This document shows positions 1 to 5,572 of a DNA stretch of 14,311 nucleotides, one piece after another (the stretch's first letter is position 1; each line of letters opens with the position of its first letter). Location: positions 740 through 15,050 of the forward strand of contig DDEX01000042.1 in NCBI GenBank assembly GCA_002336845.1. Direction: 5' to 3'. The position numbers and the translations under genes were made by a program. The notes beneath the pieces are model-generated. The model did not search any database and had not been told where the DNA came from. It worked only from the letters and a program-made list of their open reading frames with translations. Origin of the DNA: Rhodobacteraceae bacterium UBA1943 (GTDB taxonomy: Bacteria > Pseudomonadota > Alphaproteobacteria > Rhodobacterales > Rhodobacteraceae).

Positions 1-29
1 CGCGAGGCGGTGATCCTGTGCCCGATGGG

Positions 30-824
30 CTATGCCTGGGTTCCGAGTGTGCCGCTGCCTGCGTAGGCCGGCAGGCCGTCCGTCAACTCGTAATAGGTGC
101 CCTTGCCGGCGACGTAGATATGTTCGGCAAGCCTGCCGCCGGTCTTGCCGTCGATGATGCCGGCCTCGACGGAAAAGGCGCCGTCGGCGGCCCGGAAATA
201 GAGTTTCGACCCGCAGTCCCGGCAAAAGCCGCGCCGCGCGCCGCCGGGTGTTTCAAATTCGGCAAGTGCCTCGCGCCGAAGCCAGTTCAGCGCGGTTTCG
301 GACGTGTCGAACGAGGCGGCGAAATAGCCGGACAGGCGCCGGCATTGGTCGCAGTGGCAGGCGGTGACAGGGCCGGCAGGGCCCGGAAGGGTGAAGGCGC
401 AGGCCCCGCAGAGGCAGGTTCCCGAAAGCTGGCCCGGAGGTGCGGGATCCGGCGGCGGGGGCGGGCCTTCCACGCTGTAGTAGTCGCCGCGATCTTCGGT
501 GAAGATCGGCGGGTCGCAGGCCAGCCGAAGATCGCCATCGAAGGCGCCGGGGCTGATCGACAGGTGCGCCTCGTCCTCTGGCTGCCAGAAGAGCGTTGCA
601 CCGCAGCGGCCGCAAAAGCCGCGTCGGGCTGCCGGGGACGAGCGATACCAGAGCAGGCCGTCGTCCCGCGTCAGGCGGAAGCGGTCGTGCGGGACCGAGG
701 TCGCAGCCCAGAAATGGCCCGAAACCTTTCGGCATTGCGTGCAGTGGCAGGGAAGGACGGCGCGCAAGGGGCCATCGGCTTCGAACCGCACCGCGCCGCA
801 CAGGCAGCCGCCCTCATAGGTCAC
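30..824 (-). CDS. Twin-domain GFA/CENP-V family zinc protein
   Basis: The product has 264 residues and two copies of the GFA fold (glutathione-dependent formaldehyde-activating-enzyme family), joined by a proline-rich linker at about 121-130. Each copy carries the zinc-ligand pattern CxC, CxCxxC, CxxC: C7/C9, C26/C28/C31, C71/C74 in the first and C137/C139, C156/C158/C161, C201/C204 in the second. GFA proteins are usually single-domain, about 120-160 residues, so this is a duplication or fusion. Some members bind glutathione adducts; the substrate here cannot be read from sequence. The GTG start at 824 is preferred over an upstream ATG at 872: AGGGG lies 6 bases before it and it overlaps the end of the sulfoxide reductase gene by 11 bases, implying translational coupling. 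The ATG start would add 16 residues and overlap by 59 bases. Family call is secure, biochemical role is not. Confidence 0.88.
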   Translation of the reverse strand: MTYEGGCLCGAVRFEADGPLRAVLPCHCTQCRKVSGHFWAATSVPHDRFRLTRDDGLLWYRSSPAARRGFCGRCGATLFWQPEDEAHLSISPGAFDGDLRLACDPPIFTEDRGDYYSVEGPPPPPDPAPPGQLSGTCLCGACAFTLPGPAGPVTACHCDQCRRLSGYFAASFDTSETALNWLRREALAEFETPGGARRGFCRDCGSKLYFRAADGAFSVEAGIIDGKTGGRLAEHIYVAGKGTYYELTDGLPAYAGSGTLGTQA

Positions 825-1266
825 CGAAAACCCCTGCGAGAATCGCGGCAAGTTCCGCCGCATCCCGCTCATTGAAGGCTGCGGGCTGATTGCTGTCGAG
901 GTCCAGAACGCCGATGAGCCGGCCGCCCGCGCCGAAAACCGGCACCACCAGTTCCGACCGGGTGGTCGAGGAACAGGCGATATGGCCGGGGAAGGCGTCC
1001 ACGTCCGGCACGATCTGGGTTTCGCGGGTCCGGGCGGCGGCGCCGCAGACGCCGCGGGTGAAGGGAATGGTCAGGCAGCCGTGGCCGCCCTGGTAGGGGC
1101 CGATCTTCAGAAGCTCGGGCGCGGTCACGCGATAAAAGCCGGTCCAGTCGCTGCGCGGGTCGGAGGTGTGTATCTCGCACACGACGGTCGCCATCAGGGC
1201 GACCTCGTCACGCTCGCCCTCGGTCAGCGCGGCGATTCGGGCGGCAAGGGCGTCATAGTCCTGCAT
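814..1266 (-). CDS. msrC: Free methionine-(R)-sulfoxide reductase (GAF domain)
   Basis: A 150-residue single GAF-domain protein. This family reduces free L-methionine-(R)-sulfoxide to methionine in the cytoplasm using thioredoxin-type electrons. Three cysteines, C64 (HGCLTIPF), C74 (RGVCGAA) and C98 (HIACSS), have spacings of 10 and 24, exactly those of E. coli fRMsr Cys84, Cys94 and Cys118, where the last is the nucleophile. The surrounding motifs GPYQGGHGC, ETQIVPDVDAFPGHIAC and SELVVPV are typical of the reductase branch, not of signalling GAF domains. The ATG at 1266 is chosen because GGGGGA lies about 6 bases upstream and the domain begins soon after; the frame is open farther upstream but runs through the rpmJ terminator. 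The next gene downstream, a GFA-family zinc protein, overlaps its last 11 bases. Confidence 0.93.
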   Translation of the reverse strand: MQDYDALAARIAALTEGERDEVALMATVVCEIHTSDPRSDWTGFYRVTAPELLKIGPYQGGHGCLTIPFTRGVCGAAARTRETQIVPDVDAFPGHIACSSTTRSELVVPVFGAGGRLIGVLDLDSNQPAAFNERDAAELAAILAGVFGDL

Positions 1267-1283
1267 TCTGGTTCCCCCGGATA

Positions 1284-1316
1284 AGAAAAGGCCGCCCGCG
1301 GTTGCCCGGAGCGGCC
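1284..1316 (-). terminator. Intrinsic terminator after rpmJ
   Basis: Read on the minus strand, GGCCGC (1316-1311) pairs with GCGGCC (1295-1290) around a GC-rich inner part. TTTTCTT follows at 1289-1283. It lies 22 bases past the rpmJ stop, so it should end the tRNA-Val/rpmJ transcript. The sulfoxide reductase gene downstream would then need its own promoter or read-through. Confidence 0.75.
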
Positions 1317-1337
1317 CTGATCTCGCTGATCGGCGGC

Positions 1338-1463
1338 TCAGCCCTGACGGGCCTTGTAGCGCTTTTGCGTCTTGTTGATCACATAGACGCGGCCTTTGCG
1401 GCGCACGACCTGGCAATCGCGGTGACGCGTCTTCAGCGAGCGGAGCGAGTTGGCAACCTTCAT
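1338..1463 (-). CDS. rpmJ: 50S ribosomal protein L36 (bL36)
   Basis: A 41-residue, strongly basic protein beginning MKVANSLRSLKTRHRDCQVV and ending KRYKARQG, matching alphaproteobacterial L36, a small component of the large ribosomal subunit. Only one cysteine (C17) remains, so this is the zinc-free form; the zinc-binding form has a CxxC...C...H ribbon and about 38 residues. ATG at 1463 follows GGGAG with a 6-base spacer. The gene lies 72 bases after tRNA-Val on the same strand and is followed by a clear intrinsic terminator, so the two may share a transcript. It is short enough to be lost by gene callers with length cut-offs. Recognition is by direct reading and is secure. Confidence 0.96.
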   Translation of the reverse strand: MKVANSLRSLKTRHRDCQVVRRKGRVYVINKTQKRYKARQG

Positions 1464-1482
1464 GGTCGTCTCCCGATGTCGC

Positions 1483-1497
1483 GGCGCATCACGCGCC
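1483..1497 (-). repeat. Short hairpin in the rpmJ leader
   Basis: GGCGC and GCGCC arms of 5 bases flank a 5-base loop, about 20 bases upstream of the rpmJ start and just before its ribosome-binding site. It is not followed by a T run. It could be a small RNA structure influencing rpmJ translation or processing between tRNA-Val and rpmJ; in a GC-rich genome it may also be chance. Confidence 0.3.
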
Positions 1498-1535
1498 AGA
1501 TGAAAACCCATGCCTTCCCAAGGAAAGCGGCGAAA

Positions 1536-1610
1536 TGGTGGGCGGTACTGGGATCGAACCAGTGGCCACTACGATGTCAACGTAGTGCTCTACCGCTGAG
1601 CTAACCGCCC
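1536..1610 (-). tRNA. tRNA-Val (anticodon GAC)
   Basis: A complete 75-base cloverleaf on the minus strand with encoded CCA. The acceptor stem GGGCGGT/ACCGCCC pairs over all 7 positions. The D arm is GCTC-AGCGGTA-GAGC, the anticodon arm CTACG-TTGACAT-CGTAG puts GAC at positions 34-36, and the T arm is ACTGG-TTCGATC-CCAGT. GAC reads valine codons GUC and GUU. The variable loop has 5 bases, as in a class I tRNA. A predicted sigma-70 promoter lies about 66 bases upstream of the 5' end; rpmJ follows downstream. Confidence 0.97.
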
Positions 1611-1638
1611 ACGCTACCTGTGAGATTGCGCCCCGAAC

Positions 1639-1665
1639 AAAAAGGACGCGGGGCGAAACCGCGTC
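1639..1665 (-). terminator. Terminator-like hairpin in the tRNA-Val leader
   Basis: On the minus strand GACGCGG (1665-1659) pairs perfectly with CCGCGTC (1651-1645) around a 7-base loop. CTTTTT follows at 1644-1639. By shape it is an intrinsic terminator, yet it lies between the predicted promoter and the tRNA, with no minus-strand gene upstream for it to end. It may be an attenuator or a processing signal for the pre-tRNA leader. Confidence 0.55.
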
Positions 1666-1675
1666 GGTCCCGGGG

Positions 1676-1704
1676 GCTATAACCAGAGTCGCATCCGGGT
1701 TCAA
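1676..1704 (-). promoter_or_regulatory. Sigma-70 promoter for tRNA-Val (and rpmJ)
   Basis: On the minus strand TTGAAC (1704-1699), a 17-base spacer and TATAGC (1681-1676) form a good housekeeping promoter. Transcription would start near 1669, giving a leader of about 60 bases before the mature tRNA. It stands back-to-back with the predicted promoter of the N-formylglutamate amidohydrolase gene, with 17 bases between the two -35 boxes. Confidence 0.6.
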
Positions 1705-1721
1705 GGGGTTTCGATAAGGCT

Positions 1722-1750
1722 TTCGACGGGCAGTTTTTTCCGACTATAAC
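1722..1750 (+). promoter_or_regulatory. Candidate promoter for the N-formylglutamate amidohydrolase gene
   Basis: TATAAC at 1745-1750 is a five-of-six match to the -10 consensus. The position 17 bases upstream (TTCGAC, 1722-1727) is only a weak -35. Transcription would start near 1757, about 16 bases before the ATG, which leaves the AAGGAAGG ribosome-binding site inside the message. Confidence 0.4.
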
Positions 1751-1772
1751 AAAACAGACAAGGAAGGCCGCC

Positions 1773-2633
1773 ATGACCGAAACCTATCGTCTTTTCCGCC
1801 CCGCGCGGCAAGAAACCTCGGTGATCTTCGCCTCGCCCCATTCCGGGCGCGACTATCCGGCCGCCTTCATTTCCCGCACGATTCTGGACCTTCAGACCCT
1901 GCGTTCGTCGGAAGATGCCTTTATCGACGATCTGTTCCGCCCCGCCGTCGCCCACGGAGCGCCCTTGCTGGCGGCCCGTGTGCCCCGTGCCTTTATCGAT
2001 TTCAACCGTGCCCCGGACGAGCTGGACCCCGCGCTGATCGACGGTATCGCCCGCGCGCCGCACAACCCGCGGGTATCCTCTGGTCTTGGCGTGATTCCCC
2101 GTGTGGTTTCGGGTGCGCGCGCCATCTATCGCGGAAAACTCACCCTGGCCGAGGCCGAGGCGCGAATCTCGGGCCACTGGACACCCTACCACCAGGCCCT
2201 GCGCGAGCTGATGGATCAGACCCATGCCACCTTTGGTCAGGCCATCCTGATCGACTGCCACTCGATGCCGCATGAGGCGTTGGAGGGGCAGTTGCGCCCA
2301 GGCCAGATTCGCCCCGATGTCGTTTTGGGCGACCGCTTCGGCGCCGCCGCCTCCAGCCTCATCGTAGCCCGGATTGAGGCCGCCTTTACCTCTGCCGGCT
2401 TGCGCGTGGCGCGCAACACCCCCTTTGCCGGGGCTTTCGTGGCGCAATCCTACGGTCGCCCCTCGGTTGGCCGCCATGTGATCCAGGTCGAGATAGACCG
2501 CCGCCTTTACATGGACGAGGCCCGGATCGAGCCGCATTCCGGCTTCGCCCGGTTCCAGCATCTGATCGAAGGTGCCATCGCCGCGATTGCTGCAATCGGC
2601 CGCCCAGCCAGCTCGGCCCTTGCCGCGGAATGA
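1773..2633 (+). CDS. N-formylglutamate amidohydrolase family protein (HutG-like)
   Basis: A 286-residue protein of the N-formylglutamate amidohydrolase (FGase) family. Family members hydrolyse N-formyl-L-glutamate to glutamate and formate, the last step of one histidine-degradation route, and are metal-dependent cytoplasmic enzymes. Visible family motifs are SPHSG at 21-25, DFNR at 76-79, DCHSMP at 161-166 and the VIQVEIDRRLYMDE block near 237-249; the histidines in the first and third blocks are likely metal ligands. ATG at 1773 is supported by AAGGAAGG 5 bases upstream. No other histidine-utilisation gene (hutH, hutU, hutI) is in the window, so the true substrate could be another N-formyl or N-acyl amino acid, and I withhold the hutG symbol. 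The stop codon directly abuts the stop of the convergent dinB. Confidence 0.9.
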   Translation: MTETYRLFRPARQETSVIFASPHSGRDYPAAFISRTILDLQTLRSSEDAFIDDLFRPAVAHGAPLLAARVPRAFIDFNRAPDELDPALIDGIARAPHNPRVSSGLGVIPRVVSGARAIYRGKLTLAEAEARISGHWTPYHQALRELMDQTHATFGQAILIDCHSMPHEALEGQLRPGQIRPDVVLGDRFGAAASSLIVARIEAAFTSAGLRVARNTPFAGAFVAQSYGRPSVGRHVIQVEIDRRLYMDEARIEPHSGFARFQHLIEGAIAAIAAIGRPASSALAAE

Positions 2634-3887
2634 TCAGCGCAAGCTGCGGCCCTTGATGATGGCCCCCGCGCCGAATTTGGCACGAATAGCATCGGTCGCC
2701 CGTTCCGCCTTGGCGCGTTGCCCTGCCTGCAGGTCCAGCAGGTCGCGCGACAGGTCAGCCTCTGCCTCGGGTGCAAGGTCGGAAATGCCGACGCCGATCA
2801 GGCGGAACGGCCCCGCCACTCCGGCATGGTCAAACAGGTCTTTGGCCGCGCGGTAGATCCGGTCGGTCAACTGGGTGGGGTCGGGCAGCGAATGGCGGCG
2901 GGTCACAAGCTGAAAATCGCCGCGCTTCAGCTTCAGCGTCACGGTGCGCCCAGACAGAGCCTTGGCCTTGGCGCGGTCGGCAACCTGTTCGGCCAGCCGC
3001 CAGATATGGCCATCCAGAAGCTCAGGATCGGCGGTATCCTCGAAAAACGTCGTCTCCTTGGAAATCGACTTCAGCGGCGCATCCCGGCTGACGCGGCGGC
3101 GGTCCTCGCCGCGCGCCAGATGGTAAAGGCGCTCTCCCATGTGGCCAAACCGTGCCACCAGATCCTGCCGGTCCCAGCGCAGAAGATCGGCGATCCCCCG
3201 GATGCCCGCCCTCTCCAGCGCGGCTTGCGTGGCTGTGCCCACCCCCCAGATGATCCGCACTGGCTGTCGCGCCAGAAAGGCGGCCGTCTCGGCCTGCCCG
3301 ATCACCGAATAACCGCGCGGCTTATCAAGGTCAGAGGCGATCTTGGCCAGAAACTTGTTGTGCGACAGCCCGATCGAGCCCGTCAGGCCCAGTTCGTCCT
3401 CCATCCGCTTGGTCAGACGCGCCAGCATGATGGCAGGCGGCGCGCCATGCAGGCGGGTGGTGCCGGTCAGATCAAGAAACGCCTCGTCCAGGGAAAGGGG
3501 CTCGATGGCGGGGGTCAGTTCCTCCATCATGGCCCGGATGGCGCGGCTGGCTTCGGTATAGGCCTTGAAGCGGGGCCTCACCACCACCGCCTCGGGGCAA
3601 AGTTTCAGGGCCTGAAACATCGGCATCGCCGACCGCACCCCCTTGATCCGGGCGAGGTAGCAGGCTGTCGAGACCACCCCCCGCTGTCCGCCCCCCACGA
3701 TGACGGGCTTGTCCCGCAGATCAGGGTTGTCGCGCTTTTCGACCGAGGCATAAAAAGCGTCGCAATCCATATGCGCGATGGATAGCTGGTCAAGTTCGGG
3801 ATGCACGACAACCCGTGGCGAGCGGCAGGCGGGGCAACGTGTGCCCGTCTGGAAGGTTGTCAGGCAATCACGGCACAGGGCGGGCAT
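2634..3887 (-). CDS. dinB: DNA polymerase IV (Y-family) with N-terminal zinc finger
   Basis: A 417-residue error-prone translesion polymerase. Residues 1-25 hold two CxxC pairs (C5/C8 and C18/C21), a probable zinc ribbon absent from E. coli DinB (351 residues). The polymerase begins near residue 36: AHMDCDAFYASVE gives D41 and the steric-gate tyrosine Y46, and SLDEAFLD supplies D134 and E135, so all three catalytic carboxylates are present. The thumb and little finger (SKETTF near 280) follow. I could not place a clear beta-clamp-binding motif at the C terminus. ATG at 3887 is needed to include the zinc pairs but has no Shine-Dalgarno sequence; a -10-like TATCCT ends 6 bases before it, so the mRNA might be leaderless. 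No GAAC-N7-GTTC LexA box was seen upstream. Confidence 0.95.
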   Translation of the reverse strand: MPALCRDCLTTFQTGTRCPACRSPRVVVHPELDQLSIAHMDCDAFYASVEKRDNPDLRDKPVIVGGGQRGVVSTACYLARIKGVRSAMPMFQALKLCPEAVVVRPRFKAYTEASRAIRAMMEELTPAIEPLSLDEAFLDLTGTTRLHGAPPAIMLARLTKRMEDELGLTGSIGLSHNKFLAKIASDLDKPRGYSVIGQAETAAFLARQPVRIIWGVGTATQAALERAGIRGIADLLRWDRQDLVARFGHMGERLYHLARGEDRRRVSRDAPLKSISKETTFFEDTADPELLDGHIWRLAEQVADRAKAKALSGRTVTLKLKRGDFQLVTRRHSLPDPTQLTDRIYRAAKDLFDHAGVAGPFRLIGVGISDLAPEAEADLSRDLLDLQAGQRAKAERATDAIRAKFGAGAIIKGRSLR

Positions 3888-3998
3888 GAGGGCAGGATAG
3901 CACGGCCATCCGGGCGGCGGGAGGGGCCGGTGCGCGAGTTCTTGCGCGCGGCGCTTTAACGGTGCAGCTTGGACTCAAGGGATTTTCAGGAGGTTCAC
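3888..3998. promoter_or_regulatory. Divergent intergenic region between dinB and the SPFH operon
   Basis: These 111 bases must hold the promoters of dinB (leftward) and of the SPFH-NfeD-NUDIX-DUF4202 operon (rightward). On the minus strand TATCCT (3899-3894) is a possible dinB -10 but lacks a recognisable -35. On the plus strand only the ribosome-binding site CAGGAGG (3987-3993) is clear. I see no strong sigma-70 match for the operon. Confidence 0.4.
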
Positions 3999-4880
3999 AT
4001 GCCGTTTGAGGGAATGAGCGGAGGCAATGCCGTATTTCTGGCGCTTGCCGTTCTTGTCATCGTTGCAATTTTCAAGGCAGTGCGGATCGTGCCGCAATCG
4101 GAAAAGTTCGTGGTCGAACGCTTCGGGCGGCTGCACGCGGTGCTGGGGCCGGGCATCAACTTTACCGTGCCCTTCCTTGACCGGGTGGCGCACAAGATCA
4201 CCATTCTGGAGCGTCAGTTGCCCAACGCCAGCCAGGATGCAATCACCGCCGACAACGTGCTGGTCAAGGTGGAAACCAGCGTGTTCTACCGCATCACCGA
4301 ACCGGAAAAGACGGTTTACCGCATCCGCGACGTGGACGGGGCCATCGCCACCACCGTGGCCGGGATCGTGCGGTCCGAAATCGGCAAACTGGAACTGGAT
4401 CAGGTGCAGTCGAACCGCGCCCAACTGATCGAACGGGTACGAGAGCAGGTTACGGCCATGGTCGATGACTGGGGGGTCGAGGTGACGCGGGCCGAGATTC
4501 TGGACGTGAATCTGGATGAGGCGACCCGTGCCGCGATGTTGCAGCAATTGAACGCCGAGCGCGCCCGTCGCGCGCAGGTGATGGAGGCAGAGGGCAAGAA
4601 ACGCTCGGTCGAGTTGCAGTCGGATGCCGAACTCTATGCCGCCGAACAGCAAGCCAAGGCCAAACGTATCACCGCCGATGCCGAGGCCTATGCGACCGCG
4701 GTCATCGCCGGGGCGATCAAGGAAAACGGGATCGAGGCAGCGCAATATCAGGTGGCGCTGAAACAGGTCGAGGCGTTGCAGGCGGTGGCGACCGGCAGCG
4801 GCAAGCAGACCATCCTGATCCCGGCGAATGCGCTGGAGGCATTTGGCGATGCGTTCAAGATGCTGAAGGGGAAGGCATAA
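3999..4880 (+). CDS. qmcA: SPFH/Band 7 stomatin-like membrane protein (QmcA type)
   Basis: A 293-residue protein with one N-terminal membrane segment (about 11-27), a Band 7/SPFH domain (about 30-190) and an Ala/Glu-rich coiled-coil stretch (about 190-240), the layout of stomatin-type proteins such as E. coli QmcA (YbbK). Typical blocks are RIVPQSEKFVVERFGR, LGPGINFTVPFLDRV, VFYRITEP and the region around MLQQLNAERARRAQVMEAEG. These proteins assemble into large membrane-bound rings linked to lipid microdomains and membrane-protease control. ATG at 3999 is chosen because CAGGAGG lies 5 bases upstream; an in-frame TTG ten codons earlier has no such site. The NfeD partner begins 1-4 bases after the stop, the usual pairing for this family. 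Confidence 0.92.
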   Translation: MPFEGMSGGNAVFLALAVLVIVAIFKAVRIVPQSEKFVVERFGRLHAVLGPGINFTVPFLDRVAHKITILERQLPNASQDAITADNVLVKVETSVFYRITEPEKTVYRIRDVDGAIATTVAGIVRSEIGKLELDQVQSNRAQLIERVREQVTAMVDDWGVEVTRAEILDVNLDEATRAAMLQQLNAERARRAQVMEAEGKKRSVELQSDAELYAAEQQAKAKRITADAEAYATAVIAGAIKENGIEAAQYQVALKQVEALQAVATGSGKQTILIPANALEAFGDAFKMLKGKA

Positions 4881-4881
4881 G

Positions 4882-5154
4882 GTGATGTGGACGGTGTGGT
4901 GGGTCTGGATGGTTGCTGGCCTTGTGCTGGGGGTGCTGGAAATCCTCGCGCCCGGTTTCATCTTTCTGGGCTTTGCGATCGGGGCGTTCCTGACCGGGCT
5001 TTTGCTGATGCTGGGCGTTCTGGGTGGCAGCGTGCCGGTGCTGCTGGTGGTGTTCGCCGTGCTTTCTTTGCTGGCATGGCTGGTCTTGCGGCGCACGATG
5101 GGCGTGCAGAAGCATCAGGTGAAGATCTGGACCAAGGACATCAATGACCATTAA
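4882..5154 (+). CDS. Short NfeD-family membrane protein, partner of the SPFH protein
   Basis: A 90-residue protein with two or three hydrophobic segments (about 4-20, 24-42 and 48-68) and a short basic, polar tail (LRRTMGVQKHQVKIW...). It resembles E. coli YbbJ, an NfeD-like protein encoded beside qmcA; NfeD and SPFH proteins are thought to act together in the membrane. It is much shorter than full NfeD proteins, which carry a serine-protease domain, and no soluble OB-fold domain is evident. Start choice is between GTG at 4882 and ATG at 4885 (one residue apart); GGGGAAGG upstream sits 7 bases before the GTG. It follows the SPFH stop by one base and overlaps the next gene by 11 bases. Confidence 0.87.
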   Translation: MMWTVWWVWMVAGLVLGVLEILAPGFIFLGFAIGAFLTGLLLMLGVLGGSVPVLLVVFAVLSLLAWLVLRRTMGVQKHQVKIWTKDINDH

Positions 5155-5572
5155 GCCCTTTGTCGGGGCGAAAGCGGCGCTGATCTGTCAGGGGCACATC
5201 TTGACCTATCTGCGCGATGACAGGCCTGGTCTGCCCTGGCCGGGTCTGTGGGACCTGCCGGGTGGCGGGCGCGAGGGGGGCGAGGCCCCGGTCGATTGCC
5301 TGATGCGCGAGCTGGAGGAAGAATTTGGCCTGCGCCTGCCGCCTGCGCGCCTGGTCTGGTCGCGCGCTCTGCCGTCGATGCAGGATGCTGCGTTGGACGG
5401 CTGGTTCTTCGCCGGACGTCTCATGCCGGAAGAAATCGCCGCGATCCACTTTGGCGATGAGGGCCAGCGGTGGGAGATGATGGCGCTTGACCTGTGGCTG
5501 TCGCGGCCCGACGCTGTGGGCCCGTTGCAGGCGCGCACCGCGCTTGCCCTTTCGGAGATACGACTTGACTGA
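5144..5572 (+). CDS. NUDIX hydrolase
   Basis: A 142-residue single-domain NUDIX protein, which hydrolyses a nucleoside diphosphate linked to another group, with Mg2+ or Mn2+. The Nudix box GX5EX7REUXEEXGU is complete at residues 41-63 (G41, E47, R55, E56, E59, E60, G62), so it should be active. PWPGLWDLPGGG just before the box is common in MutT/ADP-ribose-type members, but the substrate cannot be assigned. The ATG lies inside the end of the NfeD gene (11-base overlap) and its own last bases overlap the DUF4202 start by 8. Translational coupling on both sides suggests its substrate or role relates to the neighbours, most plausibly to DUF4202. Confidence 0.93.
   Translation: MTIKPFVGAKAALICQGHILTYLRDDRPGLPWPGLWDLPGGGREGGEAPVDCLMRELEEEFGLRLPPARLVWSRALPSMQDAALDGWFFAGRLMPEEIAAIHFGDEGQRWEMMALDLWLSRPDAVGPLQARTALALSEIRLD

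Noticed and set aside
18..875. Plus-strand open frame of 285 codons over the twin GFA gene
   Set aside because: The minus strand carries both cysteine sets in phase; the plus frame is an Ala/Arg/Gly-rich shadow.
1512..1535. Small CCTT-GGG-AAGG hairpin after tRNA-Val as a terminator
   Set aside because: A 4-bp stem with no T run directly after it is too weak; read-through into rpmJ is more likely.
2718..3785. Plus-strand open frame of 355 codons over dinB
   Set aside because: It is exactly antisense to the intact dinB reading frame with shadow-type composition and no recognisable motif.
3888..3968. LexA (SOS) box upstream of dinB
   Set aside because: I looked for GAAC-N7-GTTC, the alphaproteobacterial LexA motif; only an isolated GTTC occurs.
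3975..5096. Minus-strand open frame of 373 codons over the SPFH and NfeD genes
   Set aside because: Antisense to two well-supported genes and very His/Gln-rich, as expected from the complement of their codons.
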